Source of the DNA: Acanthornis magna
Taxonomy: Eukaryota > Chordata > Aves > Passeriformes > Acanthizidae
Assembly: GCA_036785705.1 (NCBI GenBank)
Contig: JAWUZG010000004.1
Coordinates: forward strand, 11,645,501 to 11,709,500
Direction of reading: 5' to 3'
DNA length: 64,000 nt
In this document: positions 35,424 to 46,132 of the stretch, piece after piece
Layout: every line of letters begins with the position of its first letter
Position numbering within the stretch: the first letter of the stretch is position 1
Made by a program: the position numbers and the translations under genes
Notes under the pieces: model-generated
Database searches by the model: none
What the model was told of the DNA's origin: nothing
Seen by the model: the letters and a program-made list of their open reading frames with translations, nothing else

Positions 35424-35677
35424 ACAGAAAAACATCAACAGAAGTAGAGAACATTATCTTTACTGGTAACCACATAAACAGCGACAACAGTCACAAAAAC
35501 TTGAGCAGCACAGCACAAAAACATTTGTCCTCTCCAGCTGATACAGGCTGAAGTTCACTAGCAGTCCTGTCTTGACCCACAGTCACATTTATATCCTCAG
35601 ATCTCTTGAACTCTATATCAGATCTTAACTACATGCAAGATCCATGTCAACACCCTTTTTTTTATTTCTTATTTCCA

Positions 35678-35709
<32 letters not shown>
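35678..35709 (+). repeat. (GAT)n trinucleotide microsatellite
   Basis: About ten uninterrupted ATG/GAT units. It produces a poly-Met artefact frame. Likely polymorphic. Confidence 0.97.
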
Positions 35710-35711
<2 letters not shown>

Positions 35712-37996
35712 CAGGGTCATCTGATCCATGTTATTACCTGCCATTTATGTCTCATGTATCTGGGTGCTTAGTTATTTTCCTCTCTTTTTAAAAATTTTTT
35801 TACGCAATATACTGGCAAATACATATGTCCATGTTTTCTAGGTATCATCAAGTCCTTTACCATACATGTATTTTTACCATTTCTTGCACTGCATCTAGTC
35901 ATTCAGAGCTTTTAGTGTTTCATGTTTAGCAACTCAGTCATTCAGCTGCTGGCTTCGAACACATAGAGCCAATTGCAGTGATTCACTTAATGAGTTGTTG
36001 GGGTTTTTTTTTAATAAAATACTGATAGTGTGCAAAACTGAATTTAGTTACTTAAACATTCAGACATCAGCTCTCCTCTTTTATAAGTACTGTGACTCCA
36101 AAATCATAATGTAATTTTTGTCTTCAAAGTAGGGTGTTCACAGACTATGATGATTTAAGTCAGGAAGGTAGAAGAGTTGAAAGATTCATATTTAAATATT
36201 AATATTAACTAGTAGGTTGCAAATTAGCTATTTGCCCATGCAATTTATCAGATAATTACATGCTTAGTTTGCACAGGTGAAACACTGTTATTCGTGGATT
36301 CAGCTAAGGACATTTTTTTCTTCCCTATGATGACCAGAGAGTGTGGAAGAGCTGTTATGGCACATTTTTCTGGGTAAGTTGAAACTGAACCTTTCATGTT
36401 CAATCTTCTGAATATGATAAAAATGACTGATCTTGGAAAGTCCAGCATCGATGCTGCATTTTGTTTTGTTTTTATGTGAAAAGTGAGAAAAGTAGCAAAG
36501 CATGTATAAACTTTGGGAGGGTTTTACTATCAGCCTAAGTATTTCATTACAATTATTTCTTGTGTGCAGGTTTCTTCTTGGAAAATAGACATGCTAGCTG
36601 GACTGAAAACTGTAACAACCTGACTGCTCTTTATGCACCTATATGACAACTGTGTATGCAAAGATTAATTTATGCTTATACCTTGACTTCTTGTCACAGA
36701 TTAACCTCTGACTGCATTTTGCTGACTTGCTTGAGCTAATTACATTTAAGCTACTTCCAGCTCCTACTACTGTGATTTGGCTCCTGAAATGGAAATTAAA
36801 ATCCAGTCCTACTTTAGAGATGGCTGTCTCTGGAAGCATTTGGGACAGAAAATTCCACAAGACTGTTGTTTTCTGAGTCTAGGTTTATTTACAAAAGCTG
36901 GATGGAATTAATCTGCATCCCACAACTAGCTCTTCTCAGGTAGAATTAAATTCTGCAAAGGCCTTGAAACCCTTGACTGCTTATGAACAACTTGGTGGTA
37001 GTATTTAAAACCTTTTAGTGTAAATGTGTCTTTGGAATCACTGTTCAGGGATAAAAGAGGAGCCAAACAAACCAGAGTTCACTGTGAAAACTTTTGCAGG
37101 TGACACAAAAAAACCTATAGAATTGTGGGGGTTTTTTGAGAATGGAGGCTATTCTTAGACTATGACATTCACTGTCATGTTTGAAGCAGAACTGTCAAAA
37201 CAAATGTGTCAGGTCATGTGGTGAGTGGTTTATCTCTGTAGAAAGCATTAGAATAGAGAGGGCTGTGGTCTCAGAGATAGGCTCGTAATTAGGTATTGAT
37301 TGCTTTTGCTAACGCATTGTGTACAATTCTAAACAAATGCAAGATCATTTCTGACTCCTTTCTTTTAAAACCAGATATTTGTCAGTGCATTCGTTTGAAA
37401 GATTACAAAATATGAAGCAATTTTTACAGCTGATTCACTTGGGCTTCAATTGATTTGACTTCTATAAAAATCCTCCATTTGAAGGGAATGTCAGCAGTGT
37501 GTCAGCTCCTGTCCGCAACCAGGACTTTTACTTTATATTACAGAAAAACAATTGTCTTGCAAGGGAGTAGAGAAACTGTCCCTCCTTAAAGCTGCAATAA
37601 AATTTTGAGAGCTAAGGTGGTTGTTTCCTGAGTTTGGTTTATTGTAATGTGAAGATCTAATCAACCCTCATTCTTATTCTGTTTTCTACCTTGTAGACAG
37701 TTAATGGAAGCAGTCAAAGGGTGCTCTGCGATCTAAGTGCCTATTGAGTTCTCTGAATGCACAAACTGCCCTGTAAACTATATCTATGGGTACAACTGCT
37801 CCCTTTAGCGTGAAGAAACTATATTCTGCATCTTCTGAGATGAGCCAGATATACAACATATGAGATAACTGAGATAGGACAGCGCAAGTCTCCAACTCAA
37901 GTTCAAGCACAGTGAAGCCGAGTACTCCTTAGTGATCTCCAATCACTTATATAGAGAGTATTGCAGAAGAGAATGGTCAACATAGTAAGAATTCAA

Positions 37997-38108
37997 GTTT
38001 TGTTTCGGGTTTGGTTTTTGGTTTTTGGGTTGGTTTTTTTTTTGTTTTGGTTTGGTTTTTTGGCTTGGTTGGGGTTTTTTGTTTTGTTTTGGGTTTTTTT
38101 GTTTTTAT
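37997..38108 (+). repeat. second G/T-only asymmetric tract
   Basis: About 110 bp with almost only G and T on the + strand: T-runs separated by GG, GGG and one GGGG. Its composition matches the tract at 31803-32051, in the same strand orientation. Confidence 0.9.
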
Positions 38109-38367
38109 CTTCATTTAGAAAGAGGTGAATATACTAGTGTTTTATAACTGCACACCATGGCAAACAAGTCCTCTGAAACTCTTAACTTCCCCTGCTTTCT
38201 TCACTGGTGGGTTGTCTCTTGAGGATCGATATACACCTTTCAGCATTGATACAATCAACTGCAAAGAGGGGTACAAACTGCACCATTTGCCACCCATAAT
38301 CCTACCTACATAAAGACAGCAGCAGAATCAAGGTTACACTAGGAGCCACAGCTAAGAATGTTGCTGG
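38109..38367. other. unique non-coding sequence
   Basis: Nothing recognised. Confidence 0.5.
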
Positions 38368-38444
38368 AATCTGTTATAACACCCCAGAGAGAGATTGTTA
38401 CAACAATCTGTTGTAACCCACCAGAGAATAAAGATTGTAACAAG
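38368..38444 (+). repeat. imperfect tandem duplication, about 37-40 bp unit
   Basis: Unit 1 (38368-38404) and unit 2 (38405-38444) both run AATCTGTTRTAAC, then cc-agaga, then gattgt-acaa, with a few substitutions and a small insertion. The junction forms an incidental 9-bp stem with a 3-base loop (38397-38417). Divergence between the copies suggests an old duplication. Confidence 0.75.
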
Positions 38445-38580
38445 CTGAAAGTTACCTGAACACTCTAAAAACAGGATTATAGGAAAAGGTGGACAAAATA
38501 CACAGTTTATTTTGATGTCCCTATACTTATTTTTTTCTTCAGTGTCTACCTGTGGTAATTCCTAAACTTCTCTCAGGTAC

Positions 38581-39161
38581 TGTTGTGGTTTAACCCCAGC
38601 TGACAACTAAGCACCACACATGCTCAGTCACCCCTGGTGGGATGGGGGAGAGAACAGGAAGACTAAAAGTGATAAAACTGGTGGTTTGAGATCAAGGCAG
38701 CTTAATAGGTAAAATAAAAGCCATGCACATAAGAAAAGCAAGACAAGGAATTCATTCACCACTTCCCATGGGGAGGTGGATGTTTAGCCATCTCCGGTGA
38801 TGCAGGGCTCCATCACATGTAACTGTGACTTGAGAAGACAAACACTGTCATTCTCAATGTCTCACTCTTCCTCCTTTTTCTCTAGCTTTGTATGCTGTGC
38901 ATGATGTCATGTGGCCTGGAATATCCTTTCAGTCAGTTGAGGTCAGCTGTCCTGGCTGTGTTGCCCCCCAGCTTCTTGTGTTCCCCCAGTCTCTTCCCTG
39001 GTGGGGTGTGGTGAGATACCTTGATGCTGAACAGGCTCTGCTCAGCAAAGATTAAAACATCTCTGTATTATCAGCCCTCTATTCAGCACAAATCCAAAAC
39101 AGCCCCATACCACCTACTGTGAGGAAAGTTAGGTCTATGCCAGCTGACACCAGCAGTGGCA
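38581..39161 (-). mobile_element. antisense LTR, near full length
   Basis: Begins on + with TGTTGTGGTTTAACCCCAGC, the complement of the family's 3' end, and runs through all shared blocks: 'ccacttcccatgggg', 'ccatcacatgtaactgtgac', 'gatgtcatgtggcctggaat', 'tatcagccctctattcagca', 'cagccccataccacctactg'. It ends near 'caccagcagtggca' at 39161. No matching target duplication was found at these edges. On the sense strand the TATA position reads CATACAAAG and the poly(A) hexamer is changed to ATTAAG, so both core signals look disabled. No internal region. Same orientation as the LTR at 46133, but not its partner. Confidence 0.85.
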
Positions 39162-41289
39162 TGTTCTTCTTCATTGCTTTCTTCTTTTATGGAGACATAT
39201 GGATACTGAAGGTTTTGGCTATCTCACTATTTGCATTCAGAAAAGGTTGCCACTCCAAAACACTGCATTGATTGGTGATTGATCAGGTAAAGCGTCTTTA
39301 AAAACAGATGAAGAGTAGCTGTGATTTTGTTTGCAACGTGTTTTTTTTGACACCTGGAATTATAAAGGACTCCGTTCTGCTTCCAATTAATAGCAAAACT
39401 CTCATTGACTTAAAGGTCTGAAAGATCAGGCCCTAATTTACCAGCCCTTGTAATGCCCTGATTAAATTTTAAAAGTCCAGATGCTAAACTGATTTGCAAG
39501 CCTTTGATATTCTGCTGAAGTCAGTGTACAGGTTGGCAAACTGGTTTTTTGGATCTTCATTAGGATCACAAAAATTCTCTAGCTGATCATATCATCTTTG
39601 CCTTATGCAGGAAGGAGTTCCAATCTGTGGTTCCCAGCTTGTTATGTAATGTCTTTTTCCTCACTTCTATCTCTTTTCCCTGCAGATAAAAGTAATTTAT
39701 GAATATCAGAAAGTTCTAGTAAAAGAACAGAACTTCAAATATATATTCATAGGTGTAAAACACTTGAATCACCACAAAGGAATGCAGAAAACAAATTAGC
39801 TGCATGAAGTGCCTATTAAAGAGAAACTGAGAGCTCTGAACATCTTGATTATCTGCAACAAAAAAAATGTTGTTGTGCAGTATGAGAAAACACAGAGAAA
39901 TTATTTACAACTATATACATTAATAATAGTACTTGAATAGTAATGGTGTTGCTGCCTGTTTGTATCACTTTACTTATCTACTTTCACATGCACTTTGCCA
40001 TCCAAACAAGTAATTAAGTGTGAATTTGCAAGATTTCATTACAAACATTTAAGAAACCTGAGACATCAACATCAGAACTGATATTTCCTACAAGCTGATA
40101 CTAAGCAAGGAGGGGTTTTTGAAGTTCTAATTCAAGATAATAAAGGTTTTATGCTCATAAACCCATTTCACTCAATAGAGATATTCACATTTACATCCGT
40201 GTATGTATTAATCTGGTCTGTGTCTGGACTAGAAACTGACTCCATGGCACACAGTATATTGAGTATTAAATATAGTATAATTGAGTGATGAACACAAAAC
40301 CAAAATTTAAGACTTAATCCTAACAAAATCCCCCAGCAAGATAAACTAAGTATTTGCTTCACAGAAAATGAATAAATTAAATACTTCAAACTTTTTATCC
40401 CAGTTTAAAATGAAAGAGTATTTTAATACCTCACACTATTGTGCTGAATGTAAATTTTGTATTCCAGTCAGCTCAACCACAGCATTTCTTTTAAAGGCCT
40501 ATAGATTGTCTAGCTAGGACTGCTCTATCAAGAATCTAAGCTTTTACATTTGGAAAAAGGAGAATAAATCAAACTGAGAGCGTACCTGACAATGTTTTTT
40601 ATCTCCTTGCAAGCCACAAGTGATAGCATTTCTTCTCAGCTTTAGGCAGAAAAGCTGAAATAAACTAGCTTTAGTTTTTGGTATCAAGAGTCATACATAT
40701 CAAATAACTTTGTTTCAGTTGCTTTTCCACAAGGTAAAGGTAATCTAACAGACTAGTAATTATATAATGACGGATTCATTAAACAACCCTTCATTTTCCC
40801 AAACTGTGACCTTGAAATCAATGGGAGTTGGATCAGACCCTAAATGAAACCAAAAATGTACAAACATTTCAGAGGATGTTGCAGAGTCACATTTTGTAAA
40901 ATAAGTGGAAATTCTAACTTCAAGATGGCAGTTTGGGAGTTGAAAGTTTGAGTGAGATTGAGAACTTTCAACTAAGTATTTTTACTGGGGTATTTCAGCA
41001 GTTAACATCACTGTTTAAGAGCTTTATGGCACACTTTTGACTTTGTAATATCTTTTCATTTTATGTAATTAAAAGGGAGTCTTTAATTTGTGGCATCTCA
41101 GGAGTATTGTATTTACCTACTTAAGGTCGAGTATGTAATCTGTGTATGAGTCAGGGTGAAAAGGAAAGGATTTGTGGGGTTTTTTCCCTCTCTTTTCTAT
41201 AATCTTCCTGCTGCAGGAACTCTTTTTGTTTCAATAATGACATTTGGTGGTAATCCCAGAGGAGTAATAATTTTGCCTGAAGACTAAAC
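39162..41289. other. unique AT-rich non-coding sequence
   Basis: No gene or repeat recognised. Retroviral coding sequence was specifically looked for here because the interval between the LTRs at 38581 and 46133 is provirus-sized. None was seen. Confidence 0.55.
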
Positions 41290-41530
41290 CGAGTGAGTGG
41301 TGATCTCCCTTGCTGTCAATGACCTATAGATGACATTTTGTACCTAATTAATTAGATGTCTTTCTTTTGAAAGAAATGGCGAATCATGCATAATTAGAAA
41401 AGGCATCAAAGTTGGAGCTGTTGGCTCATTAATCTAATGGAGCTAGCCTGTGGCACTTACAGACCATTTGTATTGCTCGTGATGTTTGTGCTACTTTATG
41501 AGCAATTAGCACTCTATATAAGACTGATTC
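41290..41530. promoter_or_regulatory. candidate conserved enhancer, homeodomain/POU-motif rich
   Basis: A repeat-free block with dense developmental-factor-like motifs: a double TAATTAATTAG (41345-41355), a CATGCATAATTA POU/homeodomain composite (41385-41396), CATTAATCTAATGG (41428-41440), and CAATTAG with a TATATA shortly after (41503-41522). A 6-bp inverted repeat (TTTCTT/AAGAAA) lies at about 41361-41376. The text lacks microsatellites or TE resemblance and looks like the AT-rich conserved non-coding elements of vertebrate gene deserts. Conservation was not testable here, and in AT-rich DNA TAATTA motifs occur by chance, so this is a candidate only. Confidence 0.35.
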
Positions 41531-42670
41531 TCTTGATAGTCTTCATTTTTCTCACACCCAGAGAAAATATTTAGATTAGTTTAGAATATAGAACGAGCTA
41601 TAACCTCTAACACTCAAAAACATTCAGATATTAGTAATTTACAAGATGGGCAAAAATTATCTGGAATCTAATACTGATTTTTCTTTTCTTTAGGCTAAAC
41701 AAAAAACAGGGTAGAAACCCCTTCACAGAACTGTAGTATTCATAAACAATGCATTTAAACAAATCATACGTTCAAGGAAATTAAATGTTCTGTAATGTAT
41801 TTTTTGTGAATTTTTTTATAATATGAGGAGTGATAACCTCAACATTGCGTACACAAGTCCTTCTGTGTAAGAGTAAAAATGGTACTCCACTTATTTATGC
41901 TTCTTCTCGGTTGCTCAATATTAATTAAATTTTCTATTTTAACAATATTTTTGAAACATATCTAAAGATTTAAGACATACTGAATTTTTATAAAGAAAAT
42001 TCATTTGCCGGCTTTTTGGAGCCAGTCCATTCTCAACACAAGAGTTCCAGAAGTTTAAATTTCGCTTTCCACCTACAACTTGCCAGATTGGTCTATAATC
42101 CCTGCTAATTATTTCTCTAGAGAACCTGACTACTTCAGCTTTGCTAGGATTTGTTCCTGTAGAATTCCTGGTTGTTTCTTACTCTAACCATGTCTCACAG
42201 AAAATAATCCAGGAAAGCTGAAACCTACATTATCATGCCATGCAACATGCTTAAAAAGACATCCAGTAAAAGCTTGGGAAAATTAGACACCACTGATAGC
42301 TTCATGTTTTAATTTATACTAAAGCATTAGTCACATGCCTGTGATGTTCAACATACATATGTGGTTATGAGTGTGAATGTATTTTTGTGTGGACATTTTA
42401 CATATGCTATAGCAGAACAAGGCTGTATTTTCCCTAAAAAAGGCTAGCCAAATATTCATCTTAATTAAAACTTAGAATTTCTATTTTGTCTTTCATCTTT
42501 TTTGTAAAGTTCTTCTTCACCACAAATGCAAAGTCTGCTAAAAGGCTTTACATACAAGTTCTTTCTGAATCAGAACATATTTTGGAAAACTCGCTGTTTA
42601 TGAATTTGTGTTTAAATCATAGTGGTGACACCTAATATTCCCCCAGCCTACGTAACAACCATATAACAGT
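41531..42670. other. unique AT-rich non-coding sequence
   Basis: Nothing recognised. Confidence 0.5.
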
Positions 42671-42830
42671 ATAGAATCAGAATTTTTAAGGTTGGAAAAG
42701 TCCTTTAAGGTCACCAAGTTCAAGTGTTAACTCCTAACACTGCCAAGACCACCACTGAATGGTGTCCCTGAGTGACAGATCTACATGTCTTTCAAACTCC
42801 TGGGTGGTGAGGACTCAACTGTACCCTGTG
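42671..42830 (-). mobile_element. CR1 LINE 3' end, antisense, interrupted
   Basis: On the + strand the complement of the CR1 3' end is seen from its terminus: 'atagaatcagaat', 'aaggttggaaaagtcctttaa', 'ggtcaccaagttca', 'actgccaagaccaccactgaa', 'gtccctgagtgacagat', 'ctacatgtctttcaaactcc', 'gtggtgaggactcaac', 'ccctg'. It stops abruptly where an unrelated LTR begins. There is only one partial terminal octamer. Non-coding. Confidence 0.85.
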
Positions 42831-43270
42831 TAAAGACCTCACACTGAAAAAGTTCATGGAGAGACATCTCCCATGAGAGGGATCCCATGCTGGAGCAGGG
42901 GAAGGACTCCTCTTCCTGAGCAGTGGCAGAAATTACCTGTGGTGAACTGACCATAGCCCTCATTCCCTGTCTCCCTGCACTACCTGAGGGAGGATGTAGA
43001 GCCCAGGAAAGGAGGGGTGGGCAGAAAGTGTTTTCAATATTTGGTTTGCTTCTCATTACCCTGCTCTGATTTTAATGGGTAGTAAATGCAATTAATTTTC
43101 CCAAGTGGAGTCTGTTTTGTCCATGACAGTAATTGGTGAGTGAGCTCTCTCTCTCTGCTCTTATATCAACTCAAAAAACATTTTGTTATATTTTCTCTCA
43201 CGTGTCCAGTTGTGGAAGGGATTAGAGTGGTTTTGGCAGATGCCTGTGCCCAGCCAGTGTCAACCCACCA
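42831..43270 (+). mobile_element. second LTR group, 5'-truncated, sense
   Basis: I recognise a widespread avian LTR group distinct from the 27776 group. Blocks in order are 'gttcatggagagacatctcc', 'catgagagggatcccatgct', 'ggagcaggggaagga', 'ggtgaactgaccatagccc', 'ttcccaagtggagtctgttt', 'gacagtaattggtgagtgag', 'ttgttatattttctctcacg', 'tgtccagttgtggaaggg', and 'ccagccagtgtcaacccacc' near the end. The usual AATAAATTAAA region is mutated (GTAGTAAATGCAATTAA at 43078-43094). The 5' part is missing at the CR1 junction. No internal retroviral sequence follows. The family name is not certain. Confidence 0.7.
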
Positions 43271-43455
43271 AGTCCATCTTTGCTCCTTCGTACAGTTTCT
43301 TTCTAATGCTTTTAGTCTATTAAATAATGACTAAATGACTAATCATGAAGTTTCCCTCTACTGCTTGCTCAAATGTTTTCTGAGAGCATTGAGAAAACTA
43401 GATGAAAATAAAAACTCCACACCCATCTTTGTCTTCTTGCACTTCAGTATTCAAT
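43271..43455. other. unique non-coding spacer
   Basis: A weak resemblance to further CR1 sequence just after 43271 was considered but not established. Nothing else recognised. Confidence 0.4.
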
Positions 43456-43548
43456 ATCATCTGTTCCCTCCTTCTTTTTCTTCTTTTTTCCCCCATTCTC
43501 CTTTATTTCTTCCCCCCCATTTTTTTCCCTTTTTTCTTCCTCTTCTCC
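43456..43548 (+). repeat. polypyrimidine tract
   Basis: C/T-rich lead-in (with only a few A) to the hexanucleotide array, including C8 at about 43512-43519. Together with the array it forms a polypyrimidine strand of about 170 bp. Confidence 0.85.
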
Positions 43549-43626
43549 TTCCCTTTCCCTTTCCCTTTCCCTTTCCCTTTCCCTTTCCCTTTCCCTTTCC
43601 CTTTCCCTTTCCCTTTCCCTTTCCCC
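43549..43626 (+). repeat. (CCCTTT)n hexanucleotide array, G-quadruplex capable
   Basis: About twelve tandem CCCTTT units, essentially perfect. The minus strand is (GGGAAA)n, so many G3 runs separated by AAA loops match the usual G-quadruplex pattern. The pure pyrimidine strand can also form triplex (H-DNA) structure. It produces artificial Pro-Phe (+) and Gly-Lys (-) reading frames, which are not genes. Confidence 0.97.
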
Positions 43627-45009
43627 CTACCTTGCTCTGTGTTCACAAACAAAAAGATCTGTTTTCTATCTGAAAGTGGTTTCCCAGTCTGATTTGAATG
43701 CCTGGTAACATGAAACACCGCTCAGTATTTACAGGGTACTTATTTTAATGCAACAGTAAAATAAATTGGTAAGTAAAAAGCATATATAGTAAACTGCCAG
43801 TACTATCAGTTTCCTTCAGGCTCCAATAACTCCTGTATGAATTGGTTTTTGTCCCAAATCTCTCTTCAGTCTTTGGGCTGCTCCAGAGCATCACTCTCCT
43901 GTGGATATAAATAAATGATGACTCATTAATAGACTGATGCAAACTACTGTATTTTACAAAGGAACAGAACTGAAAATTTTGCTCTTTGCTCCTGCCGTGT
44001 ATATAGCAGTAATGATATTGAAATAGGCCAAGGTATTTTTGGAGTGAACAGATCTTTATGCCATAGTTCATTCTGACTGTGTTCCTACTGCAAATTTCTG
44101 AAATGTAAATTTGCCAGTGTCTTGAGTGACATCTGCCGGAGAAAGTAAACATGGTCATTCCCCGTAATTTCCTAGTGAATGGTGGCAAAAGGTTTGTAGA
44201 TTCCATTCCTGCAACTCTGGGTTTGGAAATGGGATATTTATGCAGCAATTTTATTTCCTTTTCAAGTGAAGCTGAATCAAGACACAGAGATTTTCTTACA
44301 ACAGTGCAGTCTGAGTTGACTCAAAGCTCTTGTCTGGTGACATAGTAACAACCATAAAATAGTGTAACAATTTGTCTTTGTAATTATGTCTTTTGACTCG
44401 ATGTCTCATGAGAACTGCCTACCCTTACCCTTCTTTCAATGGCACCGGGTAAATTGAAAGAGACTCTGCAGAAAAGCACAGAGCACAGCCTGACAAAACT
44501 TGTCTAAAGAAAAATCAGGCCAATGCACTATGAAGAATGAACATATGATATTAATGTAATCTAGAGGGAAGAGATGTCTTCTCCCCATACTTTGGTGTCC
44601 TGAACTCTCTGGGTATGCCTTTCTGAATTATGCAGTGCACAGTAAAACTACTGCAGCATGGTTTACAGCTAGAAACTGGATTAAATAAACATGTTGCCAG
44701 GAATAATGTATATTCCAGAAACCAGGTTAGCTAAACTAAAACAAACTTTGATATTTCACTACAGTGCACGAAGGGCATGCACATAAGGTGAGAAGTAGCA
44801 ACAGAAGGGATGGTTCTTCAATTTCATGTGCTCACAGAAGGAAAAGTAGGTTTAAAAAGTAATGCATCATTAATCTCTCAACTCGCCTCCTAGATTTCAA
44901 TTTTATTTTATTGATCATGAACCTGAAGATAAATTCTTTCAAGAAAAATGATTGATTGTTTTATTTAACTGTTTATATTATTTTCAGAGAGATGTTGCAT
45001 ACTGTTACA
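43627..45009. other. unique non-coding sequence with the window's longest open frame
   Basis: Contains the longest open frame in the window (43745-44248, minus, 167 codons, opening at a TTG). Its predicted residues are rich in Ser, Tyr, Ile and His with no recognisable domain, and there is no promoter or splice context. I consider it a chance frame. No transposon was recognised. Confidence 0.5.
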
Positions 45010-45069
45010 GGAGGACTAGATGATCTCCAGATGTCCCTTCCAAACTCAAGTATTCTGTGATTCTGTGAA
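45010..45069 (+). mobile_element. CR1 LINE 3'-terminal fragment
   Basis: A 60-bp CR1 terminus: 'ggactagatgatctccag', 'tgtcccttccaaactcaag', then two intact ATTCTGTG octamers (45051-45066). The two clean terminal repeats and limited divergence make this the best-preserved CR1 end in the window. The rest of the element was lost by the usual 5' truncation. Confidence 0.9.
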
Positions 45070-46132
45070 TAAAATGGGTAAACCTGAGATATGAAGAAGA
45101 TATATATACAATTATATTAGCAATTAGGTGGAAGCGAACAAGGAAGAATATATTAGTGCAATAACCCTTAAATTATCAAGAGAATTCTGTAATAAAATCT
45201 CTCTTCCCCTTTCCCCGAATGAGACCACAGTGATTATTCACAGTCACTGGACTATCACAGAGTTGTAGTTTAGTTCTAGTCTTTGTTTTGAACCCCTACT
45301 TCACCTTACTCAGAGTAAATGCTCTCATACAATAAACTGACCAAAGAGGAATTAGAAACTAAATCTTTGTTTATTTCTAGAATATAGAACATGAAGGGTA
45401 AATGAGCAAGAGGCTATGTGGCACTTAATTGCCCTTTGGGATTAATCCAAAATAGCCAGCAAGCCAGAAGAACTACACTGGCTTAAAAATCAGAGATTTT
45501 TAAAAAGTTTCTATTTTGTGTAATTATTTTTTCCTAATTTCAGAATTGGTAAAAATGTTTAGGTTGGCTTTTTGTTTTGTGTTGTTTGCTGTTGTTTTAG
45601 AAAATGGAATCAGATTGACAGCTGGAACAAGAATAGCTTTTCAATTCACGGAAACAGAGCATCAGCTAGTCATGTGAATCTTTATAAACTACGTCATGTA
45701 TCAACAGATATGGAACAAGACTACAAGATCTGACAATATTGCAGCACCAAGTGCTGTCAGAATTATCAGTAAGAATACAAATTCTTTTTTTGTTTGAACA
45801 AAGACCTGGTCAGGGGTCTGAGGAAGTATATACTTTTAAATCAATCTGCCAAATTCACCTTCCCACTGTTTTGCAGGATCCTCTTGAAAGTCTCACTCCA
45901 CAACAATTGCTACTGAAGTACAGAGCAGGACTTTTGTTTCACCTATCAAGCATAAAGTATTCAAGACACTTGCTGTCTTCAAAGAGCATTGTAGGCATTC
46001 AGCAAATGATCATCCCCAGCATGTTTGGTCCGATCTCTATCACCAGCTCTCAAACAATAAAATGGATGTTGCAAGACAAGGACTCCAGTGGAAGGCTGAG
46101 TAGGAGCTACACTCATACTGCTTCTTTCAGCA
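45070..46132. other. unique non-coding sequence
   Basis: No gene recognised. The 138-codon frame at 45739-46155 (+) runs into the end of the neighbouring LTR and has no recognised domain, so I treat it as chance. Confidence 0.5.

Larger units (their letters stand above)
33816..37996. other. unique AT-rich non-coding sequence with microsatellites
   Basis: No gene or transposon recognised. It contains an (AC)n array (35392-35410) followed by a short (TA)n, and a trinucleotide (GAT)n array (35678-35709). All open frames are short; one is a poly-Met artefact of the GAT array. Confidence 0.5.

Noticed and set aside
35606..35791. Poly-Met small frame.
   Set aside because: Produced by the GAT trinucleotide array.
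36443..36456. Perfect 14-bp palindrome CAGCATCGATGCTG.
   Set aside because: Several palindromes of this length are expected by chance in 64 kb.
43335..43718. Open frames of Pro-Phe (+) and Gly-Lys (-) repeats.
   Set aside because: They are direct readings of the CCCTTT microsatellite.
43745..44248. 167-codon minus-strand frame, the longest in the window.
   Set aside because: It opens at TTG and has no domain, promoter or splice context. One frame of this length in 64 kb of AT-rich DNA is not surprising.
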